A stretch of DNA of 23,529 nt from Chara braunii (lineage: Eukaryota > Streptophyta > Charophyceae > Charales > Characeae): contig BFEA01000768.1 of the NCBI GenBank assembly GCA_003427395.1, positions 350,897 to 374,425 on the forward strand. The letters run 5' to 3'. Below, piece by piece: positions 1 to 6,915 of this stretch. Under the pieces are notes generated by a model. It made no database searches. It was not told the origin of the DNA and saw only the letters and a list, made by a program, of their open reading frames with translations. The stretch's first letter is position 1. Each line of letters begins with the position of its first letter. A program made the translations under genes and the position numbers.

Positions 1-103
1 TGTTAATTTTTTCGATGTTATCAATCAATTGCTTTGTCCTGAACTGCGTCATCTACGTGTTCACACGTGTGTATGCTTTCATGACTCTGTGACTTCATAC
101 CTG
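1..103 (+). repeat. PLE-1 left pseudo-LTR (3' part; continues beyond window)
   Basis: Essentially identical to 5325-5427, with position 1 matching 5325. The repeat is cut by the window start, so its full length is unknown. In the right copy the matching segment begins 16 bases after the predicted hammerhead cleavage site, so an upstream ribozyme probably lies just outside the window. Confidence 0.85.
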
Positions 104-160
104 TGTATTGCGCACGGTAACTCGCCTGGAGTGAAGTTTGTTGGGTTCCGAGTGAGCGTG

Positions 161-190
161 TTTACTCTCTTTTACTCTCTTTTACTCCTT
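161..190 (+). repeat. Decamer TTTACTCTCT x3 in PLE-1 leader
   Basis: Three tandem pyrimidine-rich decamers; the last is altered to TTTACTCCTT. They follow the motif AGTGAGCGTGTTT directly. PLE-2 has the same motif followed by a different tandem repeat, (CTTAC)n, at about 6985-7009, so the position rather than the sequence of the repeat is conserved. Confidence 0.75.
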
Positions 191-327
191 TGACTATCGA
201 CGTGTTTGAGATGCTGCCGAAGACCAAGACCGAAGATCAAGTGTGCTTGTGACCGCTGCTGCTGTTTGAAGACTGCGCCTGCGGAGCTTTTGGTGTACAC
301 TGTGGTCCGTGAAGCCTGCTGCCCGGA

Positions 328-957
328 ATGGCTGGGACTGAGCAGCAAGACGATCGTGGTGGAGGAGATAATCGGCGCAGTGAAGACCGGAGGGACGAGG
401 AGCGAAGGGATGACGATCGTAGGCGTTACCGAGCACCTACGTGCTATAACTGCCATGAACCAGGGCATTATGCTAATCAATGCCCTGAACGGAATCGTTG
501 CCGTCATTATATCGACAAGCCATCCACGTCCAGCGACTCACGAGGCGGACGCTCTCCACGCAGGAGGGACTATCGACGGAGGGAGGACTCACCACCGCCT
601 GGCAGCGAGAAGATGTTGAGTACTGTAGCTGAGCTCGGTAAATCCGTAGCAGCAATGAAGGACTTCTATGACGAGGTAAAGAGAAAGGAGGACAAGGCAC
701 ACAAAAAGCTCGAATTGAAGGAGGCTGAGGAGCGGGAGAAAGCTGAACAGGAGTTGGCGGAACGAAAGGCTAGGAAGAAGATGGAGAAGGCTAGACGGGA
801 AGCGCAACTGGAGGCTGAGCGAAGGGCTGAGCTTCGGAAGGATAATGATATCCACCTACCGATCCGGTTGAGTGAGATGGAGGAGAACTTCTCCGCCAAG
901 ATGAAGTGCGTGATTGAACCTCTGAAGGAGTTGATAAAAAAGGGAAGAAGAAGGTGA
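328..957 (+). CDS. PLE-1 ORF1: zinc-knuckle, coiled-coil gag-like protein
   Basis: 209 residues. An acidic/arginine-rich N-terminus (residues 1-36, many RRD/DDR) is followed by a CCHC zinc knuckle with C39, C42, H47 and C52 (CX2CX4HX4C), an RS-rich linker (about 60-90) and a long Lys/Glu-rich coiled coil (about 100-175). Zinc knuckles of this type bind nucleic acid, so a gag-like RNA-binding, multimerising role is inferred. The ATG at 328 is the only early AUG in the four-frame array, which makes it the probable translation start. The TGA at 955-957 overlaps the next frame. A shorter, damaged homologue lies in PLE-2 at about 7039-7636. Confidence 0.8.
   Translation: MAGTEQQDDRGGGDNRRSEDRRDEERRDDDRRRYRAPTCYNCHEPGHYANQCPERNRCRHYIDKPSTSSDSRGGRSPRRRDYRRREDSPPPGSEKMLSTVAELGKSVAAMKDFYDEVKRKEDKAHKKLELKEAEEREKAEQELAERKARKKMEKARREAQLEAERRAELRKDNDIHLPIRLSEMEENFSAKMKCVIEPLKELIKKGRRR
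936..942 (+). promoter_or_regulatory. Candidate -1 ribosomal frameshift site A_AAA_AAG
   Basis: In the ORF1 frame the codons read ATA AAA AAG GGA, giving the heptamer A AAA AAG in the X_XXY_YYZ phase required for -1 slippage. It lies 12 bases before the ORF1 stop, and slippage enters ORF2 exactly. ORF2's frame is open from 918. Only a weak CAGC/GCTG stem is visible just downstream, so a stimulatory structure is not shown. Confidence 0.55.
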
Positions 958-1535
958 CGTACACATCCGGCAGCGGCTCTTCAGCTGACGAAGGTAGCGA
1001 CACTAGCGTAACTCATGAACTAAGTGAGCGGACAGGAAGGATTTTCATCTCTGAGAAGAGAAAGCGAGGTCCTGAGCAAGTCGTGGATAACAGCCCGCCG
1101 ATGGAGCTTCCGCCCAAACGTACTCCGAAGCGGGGAGCCCTGCGGCCCACTACGTTGGCTGGGCGCTTGACCCGTTCCAAGAAGACGGTGAAGTCGCCCG
1201 GATCTACTAAGCGTAAGACACCTGTGAAGACACCGCTCGCTGCGATACTGAAGACGCCGTCTAAGATCGCGACGCCATTGACTACAGGGGCTCTGCAACG
1301 CCTTAGATATCGAGACGGGGTTATAATGGACCTCAGAAACCTCGATGCCACTGAGCTACAACGCATTTGCAAGGAGGAGGGAGTACCTTATGACGGTAAG
1401 ATCGACGCAATTTTCGCTATAGCTGACCGACGTGTATGTGATAAGTTTGGCCCGGACCACCTCGATGTTACCGAGGTCATTGAAGTCAATGAGAGCGAGG
1501 CAGGGCAACAGCCAGATGATCTGGTGGATAACTAA
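954..1535 (+). CDS. PLE-1 ORF2: basic protein with SAP-like motif
   Basis: 193 residues counted from GTG 954; the frame is open back to 918, so it may be read as an extension of ORF1. The N-terminal acidic/Ser-rich part is followed by a proline/lysine segment (residues 48-60), a basic Lys/Arg/Thr-Pro region (60-110) and a compact segment at about 126-160 with the pattern LxxLxxxELQRxCKExGxxxxGKxDAI. This resembles a SAP motif, a helix-turn-helix-like DNA-binding fold. The first ATG is near 1100, yet residues before it are conserved in PLE-2 (SxTSVTxELSExT). Expression by frameshift from ORF1 therefore fits better than independent initiation. It ends at TAA 1533-1535 and is in frame with the next ORF. 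Confidence 0.65.
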   Translation: MTYTSGSGSSADEGSDTSVTHELSERTGRIFISEKRKRGPEQVVDNSPPMELPPKRTPKRGALRPTTLAGRLTRSKKTVKSPGSTKRKTPVKTPLAAILKTPSKIATPLTTGALQRLRYRDGVIMDLRNLDATELQRICKEEGVPYDGKIDAIFAIADRRVCDKFGPDHLDVTEVIEVNESEAGQQPDDLVDN

Positions 1536-1541
1536 CGAAAT

Positions 1542-2423
1542 TTGGAGATTCCGATCCTATGGGACTTGTGCAAGTACATTACGAGGTTCCGCTGTCAATC
1601 TACTTGTATAGATTTTCGTGTGGAAGAGATCCTACGCCTGATTGTGCTCCGATTATCTTTGGATGGGGAAATTAGGTGGACTAGGAAGTATATACCGTTG
1701 TGGTTACGTTTGTATGAGAAACATGGCATTGGCTTCCTCAATCTCTCAAATGTTGTGTACGCTGGTCTTTCCCCTTTCTGTAAATCGTTGTATACTGGTA
1801 AGACCTCCAGAGATGTTATGACTCGCTGGCGCGAGCACGTGTATGTATGTAGATCCCGTACACCTGCTCACTTCCATCGTTGGCTTTTGAGCTTTGGGGT
1901 AGGCAACTATACCCTGATACCCATCGATCACTTGGAAGGGGAGGACCTGGGTAAGCTTGAGCTTGTGTATACTAGACGCTGGTCTCCTTTTCTCAACTCC
2001 TCTTCCTCTCATAGTAACAAGGGAAGGAAGGCACGTCCGGGACGTAGGGAGCGGAGAAAACTAAGCGGTCGGAGACAGGGTGTTGCCGAGGAGTGTAAAG
2101 TCGTCCGTGGGAGACGTTCTACCGCTGAGCCATGGGTTGTTGACTTTTACAACCTATTAAACTCGGGTTACAACGAGGGGTTACCTAATGCGCAGATCAT
2201 AATTGACGGGGGTAATGTGTGGCATACCTGTTGGAAGATGATTCGAAAGGCCTTTGGTGAGACCAAGATCAAGCATGATGGGTGTACCGTGTTACTTAAG
2301 GACTCGAAACTGCTCTTACAGAAGGGAGGGGTGTTCGAAGTCGTGCACTGGTTAAATGGAAACCCAAGTGCCGGTACCTCAAATCTTTGCTCATCCAGAT
2401 CCTACGTAACCCACGTAAGGTAG
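1542..2423 (+). CDS. PLE-1 ORF3: GIY-YIG endonuclease domain
   Basis: Same frame as ORF2, separated by one TAA. The counted start is TTG 1542, and no ATG occurs before residue 93. The GIY-YIG core runs from about residue 70 to 153: VVYAGLS (GIY strand), LYTGKT (YIG strand, Y84 G86), MTRWREHV (catalytic-Arg helix with R95/R97 and H99), E140 and N152 near FLNSS. The nuclease is expected to nick target DNA for target-primed reverse transcription. The linker after about 155 is basic. The last ~12 residues (after about 2360) are out-of-frame: the homologous sequence continues in the -1 frame, which is the RT frame. In ordinary Penelope proteins this domain follows the RT, so its N-terminal place is diagnostic of the permuted clade. 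Confidence 0.75.
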   Translation: MEIPILWDLCKYITRFRCQSTCIDFRVEEILRLIVLRLSLDGEIRWTRKYIPLWLRLYEKHGIGFLNLSNVVYAGLSPFCKSLYTGKTSRDVMTRWREHVYVCRSRTPAHFHRWLLSFGVGNYTLIPIDHLEGEDLGKLELVYTRRWSPFLNSSSSHSNKGRKARPGRRERRKLSGRRQGVAEECKVVRGRRSTAEPWVVDFYNLLNSGYNEGLPNAQIIIDGGNVWHTCWKMIRKAFGETKIKHDGCTVLLKDSKLLLQKGGVFEVVHWLNGNPSAGTSNLCSSRSYVTHVR

Positions 2424-4333
2424 GTGATGTGTCTCTTTGGAATTTGCGCTCGTTGTTACGTCTATACAAGGCTATTAAGGATTTTTCCAGAAAGTCTACA
2501 AGAAAGTATTTGCATCGGCTCATCTCCCGAATTTTTCGCGATCGTTTCGATCTGAGTTTAAGTTCTGATCCAATTTTCAGAGTGCGATGCGATGATCGTA
2601 TCAAGATGTCCGAAGTTCATAAGGTAGTGAATGATGCCCTTATGGATGGTGATTTGCCACAGTGTTTTATGAATCGAACACGACGAAAGGTCCGTATTGT
2701 TTGGGTTAAAAACCCTTCAGTTTCGGATGTTGCGCACAATCAACGAGCCTTTGCCGCTCGGGATGTGCTGACTTGCAATTGTGCAGGTATGTCGTTCCCT
2801 CGTACTGAGGGGCACGTTCGTTTTCATATCAGTGAACTGGAGGGATCTCACCCGTTGCTACACAATGCTAGGAATGTACCTAAGGTGGTCAGACGTGATA
2901 GGCTTTTCTTGTTACAACTAGAAATCGAGGACGGCTTCAAGAATTGGCAGAATTGGAGAGGCGATCTGCTGTGTATTTCCGCTGATAACCTACAGGGTTG
3001 TATGTCTGCCGGATCCAACGCATTGGATCCCTACCTTTCGTCGCAGGATGTGTGTGATTTGTGTGAGAAGCTTGAGGGCTTCGTGTTGTCTCCCCTGGAC
3101 CGTAATCCAGGAGAGACAGTAGCCATGTGCCCGCTGCTGTATTATAACGCTATGATGACTACTTTTGTTCGTAGTTTTGGTTATCCGATAATGCAGGTGT
3201 CCCATCTGGAGATCTTAAGAGAGATTAAGGAAGATGTTGAGAGGAAAGGATTGACCAAGTTTGCACGATGGGACAAGGCGGGAGAATTTGGTTCGGCTTA
3301 TGTACTGCCGAAACACAAGGATCTGGACAAATGTCGTCCAATCTGTCCTATTTTCAAGGAGCCCATGGTACGGACAGGACCTGGTAGAGTTGTGTCACGT
3401 GGACTAAACTTTCTCCTAAAGTCCCTGCCTAAGAAGTGGCATTTTAATCTCATGTCAGTCTCATGTTTGGCAAGTCAACTATTTGTTGTGAATCGTAAGC
3501 TGGTGTGCTTTGATGATAGGTACTCGGTTTCAACTTTCTCCTTTAACATAAAGGAGATGTTCAGCCGTTTGCCGCATTCGGAGATCATTAGAGCGGTTGA
3601 CTGGGTGTTTGATTTTCATCTTGCTAAAGGACGAAATGCTGTCAGGGTCAATCCCAGAGGTAAAAGGGCTTCTTTCGGGCTAACGACGAGCGCTGACCAT
3701 TGGCGGTTGCTAGAGTTTGAGCAGATGGCCGCTTTTGTACGATTGGAACTCGATCACACCTACACGTATGCAACAGGGGTATTACTCAAGCAGATTGTGG
3801 GGATCCCCATGGGAAAAACGACGAGCCCACCATTAGTGTGCATCTTATGTGCGTTTGCTGAGTACCAGTTTTTGGAAAGTATAGGGAGGGATTCTCGCCT
3901 GACCCACGGGATTCGCTTGATTGACGACGTGATGTTAGCTATGGCAACCAAGGACGCGGGTAAGAAGACTGCGCTCCTGCAATCTTTTGAGGGGTGCTAC
4001 CGTGCTGAGCTCACGTTGAAACGCACCGATGATGGCTCAGGATGTTTCGATTTTCTAGGATGCCAGATTATCACAAGAACATGTTTCCCTTTCGTCAATT
4101 GTGTGCAGATGTTGAAGAACGAAGCCACTTTATGGACTGAGGAACGCCTCCAGATTCAATGTGGGCAATCCTACTTATCATGGGGGTGCAAGAGGCAGAA
4201 GAGTGCGGTGATCTGTAGTTACCTACACCGTATTGACCGCAACACAACTGTCCGATCCGAGATCCCGAAAAGAGTGTGTGCCCTGAAGCAGGAGGTGCTG
4301 AAAAAGGATTTCCCTTCTGCCTTTTTCATGTAG
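2387..4333 (+). CDS. PLE-1 ORF4: Penelope-type reverse transcriptase
   Basis: 648 residues from TTG 2387; the frame is open from 2300 and the first real ATG is near 2606. Copying of element RNA into DNA at the target site is inferred from the family. Motifs: RPICPIFKEP (fingers), WHFNL, motif A FSFNIKEMF around residue 387, motif B GIPMGKTTSPP at 472, motif C LIDDV (D513, D514) and motif E FLGCQI. Motif A has Asn387 (AAC 3545-3547) where PLE-2 keeps Asp, so catalysis is probably lost. It ends in KKDFPSAFFM with no nuclease domain after it. The upstream residues YLKSLLIQILRNPRK are conserved in PLE-2, so the true protein starts further 5' than 2387, presumably fused to ORF3. Confidence 0.88.
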   Translation: MLIQILRNPRKVGDVSLWNLRSLLRLYKAIKDFSRKSTRKYLHRLISRIFRDRFDLSLSSDPIFRVRCDDRIKMSEVHKVVNDALMDGDLPQCFMNRTRRKVRIVWVKNPSVSDVAHNQRAFAARDVLTCNCAGMSFPRTEGHVRFHISELEGSHPLLHNARNVPKVVRRDRLFLLQLEIEDGFKNWQNWRGDLLCISADNLQGCMSAGSNALDPYLSSQDVCDLCEKLEGFVLSPLDRNPGETVAMCPLLYYNAMMTTFVRSFGYPIMQVSHLEILREIKEDVERKGLTKFARWDKAGEFGSAYVLPKHKDLDKCRPICPIFKEPMVRTGPGRVVSRGLNFLLKSLPKKWHFNLMSVSCLASQLFVVNRKLVCFDDRYSVSTFSFNIKEMFSRLPHSEIIRAVDWVFDFHLAKGRNAVRVNPRGKRASFGLTTSADHWRLLEFEQMAAFVRLELDHTYTYATGVLLKQIVGIPMGKTTSPPLVCILCAFAEYQFLESIGRDSRLTHGIRLIDDVMLAMATKDAGKKTALLQSFEGCYRAELTLKRTDDGSGCFDFLGCQIITRTCFPFVNCVQMLKNEATLWTEERLQIQCGQSYLSWGCKRQKSAVICSYLHRIDRNTTVRSEIPKRVCALKQEVLKKDFPSAFFM

Positions 4334-5022
4334 GTCTTGAACCGTTTTGCTTTCCGAAGAGACCAGGTGTGGCAGTACACTGCCCAATTACTGCGGACTT
4401 AGGGCGTGTGTGTTTGCTGACTTTCCCCGAGTTTGCGATCTTTTCTGTTTCTGATCACCTGCATTTGCAGCTTTTCCTTCCTTTTTTCTGCATATTTTTT
4501 CTGTAGGACATGATGACGGACAGATATGCGGGTGCTCTGATTTCCTGGTTCCGGACTTGTTTGGACTGATCTCTCGGGCGCCCTGTGTTGTTATGTTTTC
4601 GGATACGGAGCTGTTGCTTCGACTCATGGACTTGAGCATCTGCATTCGGACAGGGAAGCCGTCCTGTTCCGTCTATTTCGGCGTAGTTGCTGTTCTGTCG
4701 ACTTTTGCTGGGCCTGCTTCTTTTTCTGGCCCTTTGCGGTACTTTGTTTTGTTCACTTGGACCGGTTGGACCTAGTGTCGGACCGGTTGGACCTGTCGAG
4801 GTAGGACAGTGCCTGGGGCATACGGGCACAGGTACCGAGCCTACCTTTCTGCCATACCATGGGCAGGACTGTTTTTGTTTGGTGTGCTATTTTTGTATCT
4901 TTGAACCCACGACTTGTGGGATAGACGATGTGTAGGACTTGTATCTTTTGTTTTAGACTTTGGTTTGGTTTTGCTTTTGTGAAGGTATATAGGGTGTGTT
5001 CGCAATTGATTCAACCCTTCAG
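4334..5022 (+). other. PLE-1 3' non-coding region
   Basis: No convincing gene. It is T-rich at first (4430-4505) and contains a short doublet built on GGACCGGTTGGACCT near 4757-4798. It lies between the RT stop and the tandem ribozyme units, so it is the element's 3' UTR or the first part of its pseudo-LTR. Confidence 0.6.
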
Positions 5023-5308
5023 GTCTGACGGGCTTGCGAGAATTACCGATGTCCGGAGACCGGTAGGAGTAGCGCACGGAAGTGGGTTTGAGGTCCATTT
5101 GGTTAGTACGGAAACGCTGGTGGATTCCCCCTGATGAGACGGCGTGCTGCCGTCGAAAAGCGTCGTCTGACAGGCTTGCGAGACCTACCGGTGTCCGGAG
5201 ACCGGTAGAAGTAGCGGACGAAAGTGGGTTTGAGATCCGTTTGGTTAGTACGGGAACACTGGTGGATTCCCCCTGATGAGACGGCGTGGGCTGCCATCGA
5301 AACGCGTC
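5023..5308 (+). repeat. Two tandem ribozyme-bearing units (142 and 144 bp)
   Basis: Both units begin GTCTGAC(G/A)GGCTTGCGAG (5023 and 5165) and share the block TTTGGTTAGTACGG and the core CCCCCTGATGAGACGGCG. The second unit has two extra bases in the ribozyme stem-II loop. Unit 2 also has the hairpin CTACCGGT/ACCGGTAG at about 5185-5208, imperfect in unit 1. Penelope and related retroelements are known to carry hammerheads in head-to-tail arrays. Confidence 0.85.
5119..5164 (+). ncRNA. Hammerhead ribozyme core, copy 1 (probably weak)
   Basis: CTGATGA at 5131-5137 is followed by a perfect 6-bp stem II (GACGGC/GCCGTC, loop GTGCT), then GAAA at 5155-5158 and GTC at 5162-5164. Stem III would be minimal and has an A.G mismatch next to the core. 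The sequence after GTC is the start of the next unit and does not pair with the upstream TCCCC, so stem I is missing. This copy may act only in a dimeric context or not at all. Confidence 0.65.
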
Positions 5309-5318
5309 GGGGACGCCA
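5260..5318 (+). ncRNA. Hammerhead ribozyme, copy 2 (type I, minimal stem III)
   Basis: Core: CTGATGA 5273-5279, stem II GACGGC/GCCATC (one C.A mismatch), GAAA 5299-5302, then CGC and GTC 5306-5308. Stem III is minimal (CG/CG with no real loop). Stem I pairs TCCCC (5268-5272) with GGGGA (5309-5313) and, beyond an internal loop, TGGT (5260-5263) with GCCA (5315-5318). Predicted cleavage follows C5308. Minimal-stem-III type I hammerheads are the kind known from Penelope elements, where they often work as dimers. The downstream pseudo-LTR repeat begins 16 bases later. Confidence 0.82.
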
Positions 5319-5324
5319 ATACTA

Positions 5325-5427
5325 TGTTAATTTTTTCGATGTTATCAATCAATTGCTTTGTCCTGAACTGCGTCATCTACGTGTTCACACGTGTGTATGC
5401 TTTCATGACTCTGTGACTTCATACCTG
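5325..5427 (+). repeat. PLE-1 right pseudo-LTR (truncated copy)
   Basis: Direct repeat of 1-103. Identity stops after CATACCTG at 5427: the left copy continues into the element's leader, whereas here unrelated A/T-rich DNA follows. This marks the right end of PLE-1. Confidence 0.85.
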
Positions 5428-5511
5428 AGGGTCACATCATAATTCCTCACCGAATAGGAGATAAAAAAGAAAATAACAAAATTACACTAAAGGACCCCCC
5501 TTTAACCCCGC

Positions 5512-5632
5512 TTAGCCTCTTTAAAAACAATTTACACCCCCCTTGCCCCCCCTTGACAGCCAACTCTCAGAAAATGAAACGAGCCTAGATTTGGGGTCCT
5601 TTGGGAAAGCGAGGAAAGGTTAAAAAAAAAAA

Positions 5633-5668
<36 letters not shown>

Positions 5669-5700
5669 AGGCCTAGGTACCCCTGGCGTCACGCCCGGGT
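5512..5700 (+). repeat. Left arm of long inverted repeat
   Basis: Starts TTAGCCTCTTT and includes GACAGCCAACTCTCAGAAA, GGTCCT(T)TGGGAAAGC, an A-run/T-run and CACGCCCGGG. The same blocks occur in the same order on the opposite strand at 11922-12081. Diverged, with small indels; this arm has about 20 extra bases beside the T-run. Confidence 0.75.
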
Positions 5701-5777
5701 GCCTGGCCGTGCATGAAAAACTTCCTAGTACAATAAACATTTTGTTTGCTATGCGCCTGACGATGTCGAAAGAATAT

Positions 5778-5820
5778 AGGCTACCAGAGTGGCTTGGGAC
5801 CACATACCCGGTCGGGCAGG
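5778..5820 (+). repeat. Short dispersed repeat, copy a
   Basis: AGGCTACCAGAGTGGCTTGG followed by a CCCGGTCGGGCAGG-type end and an A-run. It resembles 6126-6168 in order and spacing. Confidence 0.45.
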
Positions 5821-6125
5821 AAAAAAAATCCAAAATTAGAAATTGAAATAATATATATACATATATTTTTTATTTGGTAAAGAATTTCAGTGTGATCCTT
5901 ACGCAAAAGTTTTTCAATTATTATTTCTTCATAGCATAGTTTTTTTTCGGATTTTTTGGACTTATTTGGTCCTTGCACGGGCGGGCCGCTTGGGACAACG
6001 AGGTGACCTGGGCGGAATGGTTGGTAGCCTATAAAATAATGTAATTAGGGCTTGAGTTATTTCATGTTGTTTGTCTAACTAGTTTTCTGATTTATTTTGG
6101 TCTCCCGAAAAATATAATATTTTCC

Positions 6126-6168
6126 TAGGCCACCAGAGTGGCCCAGGGTAACTTGCCCGACCACGCCA
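6126..6168 (+). repeat. Short dispersed repeat, copy b
   Basis: TAGGCCACCAGAGTGGCCC followed by GCCCGACCACGCC and an A-rich tail; the counterpart of 5778-5820. The A-rich tails would suit a small retroposed sequence, but no clear RNA polymerase III box is visible. Confidence 0.45.
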
Positions 6169-6242
6169 AAAAAATAAAAATAAATAAAAATAGAACTATG
6201 AAGATTTTCATGTCTGGCTAGGCACCCAGGTTTTTCACCGAT

Positions 6243-6915
6243 TCGTGAACAGGGTTTTTGGACTGTGGAGACGAACTATCGACTTTGTGTGTAATGAGTA
6301 GTTTTGAAGTAGAGCCTGGATAACTTTGTAAGGTTGAAGTAGATGAGGTAGTCATGATTGACGTGTGCTTGTAAATGGAGGAACTAGAATTAGCGACCTG
6401 CATATCTGAACACGTTCCCTTGGTTTGTGAGCCTGGACTTTTTCAGGTATCCGTGGAGGCTCAAACCAGGTACCGGTCAGGACCTGATTGATGATGGTGA
6501 GTTTGTTTGTCTAGAAGTTTTGATCCGGGGTCAGCGGGTAACAACTGTAGGATGGACCCGGTACTTCTAGAATAGTGTAGTACCTTTGGTGACTTGGAAC
6601 CTGGAACGGGTTGTTAGCCCGGTCAACCTACCTCTCTGAGGAGGTAGGACCGTGTAGTACTTTTGTTGATACTACTATATATACGTCGACATGGATTAGT
6701 AAGACCTCTTTGGTCTCGCTATCGACTCCGACCGTGACGACAGCGGATGATCAATGCGGGGTGGAATGTGGTACGCGGCGGTTCTTAGATTTGAAGATTG
6801 GAAAAGTGGAACCAATGATTACTGGTATGTGTCTACGCGTCATTCTGTGACTATGAGTGAACACGGCTATGTGTGTCTCTCACACTTGTCTGTCACCATA
6901 CCCTTCTCAACTCAT
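6243..6915 (+). repeat. PLE-2 left pseudo-LTR
   Basis: Matches 11253-11917 from GTGAACAGGGTTTTT through to CATACCCTTCTCAACTCA. The two copies differ by substitutions and several indels: the right copy has extra bases near its start and lacks about 50 bases around 6638-6690. The left copy has the hairpin CCTACCTC/GAGGTAGG in the segment missing from the right copy. Confidence 0.88.
6510..6571 (+). other. Conserved stem-loop in PLE-2 left pseudo-LTR
   Basis: The outer stem TCTAGAAGT (6510-6518) pairs with ACTTCTAGA (6563-6571), and the inner stem CCGGG (6525-6529) pairs with CCCGG (6557-6561). The right copy (11562-11623) has TCTGGAAGT, so one A-U pair becomes G.U and the fold survives. It sits where a ribozyme might be expected, but it matches no ribozyme core I know. 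Confidence 0.55.

Larger units (their letters stand above)
1..5427 (+). mobile_element. PLE-1: Penelope-like retroelement with N-terminal GIY-YIG (permuted type)
   Basis: Seen: positions 1-103 recur as a direct repeat at 5325-5427. Between them lie four forward reading frames (zinc knuckle, SAP-like, GIY-YIG, reverse transcriptase), a ~690-bp 3' region and two tandem units with hammerhead ribozyme cores. Known: Penelope-like elements are flanked by pseudo-LTRs, often carry hammerhead ribozymes, and combine an RT with a GIY-YIG nuclease. Most have the nuclease after the RT; a clade known from algae and protists (Chlamys/Naiad type) has it before, as here. Inferred: this is such an element, cut by the left window edge within its upstream pseudo-LTR. 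It is probably not autonomous now, because RT motif A has Asn for the metal-binding Asp. Confidence 0.85.
5428..6242. other. A/T-rich spacer between PLE-1 and PLE-2, no gene
   Basis: No coding signal. It contains the left arm of the long inverted repeat (5512-5700), long A and T runs, and related ~40-bp GC-richer blocks at 5778-5820 and 6126-6168. A third, weaker relative may sit at about 5985-6030. The mosaic of A/T tracts and short repeated blocks looks like debris of small non-autonomous elements. Confidence 0.5.

Noticed and set aside
206-619. Forward 137-codon frame overlapping ORF1
   Set aside because: It overlaps the zinc-knuckle ORF in another frame and has no family signature; PLE-2 does not preserve it.
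5103-5137. Type III hammerhead reading using upstream GTAC and GGGAA/TTCCC
   Set aside because: A GGGAA/TTCCC stem can form in copy 2, but stem III cannot, and the register next to the core mismatches. The type I fold with the downstream GTC is better.
6480-6500. CTGATTGATGATGGTGAG as a hammerhead core in PLE-2
   Set aside because: The core is interrupted (extra bases in CTGATGA), and no GAAA or flanking stems are in place.
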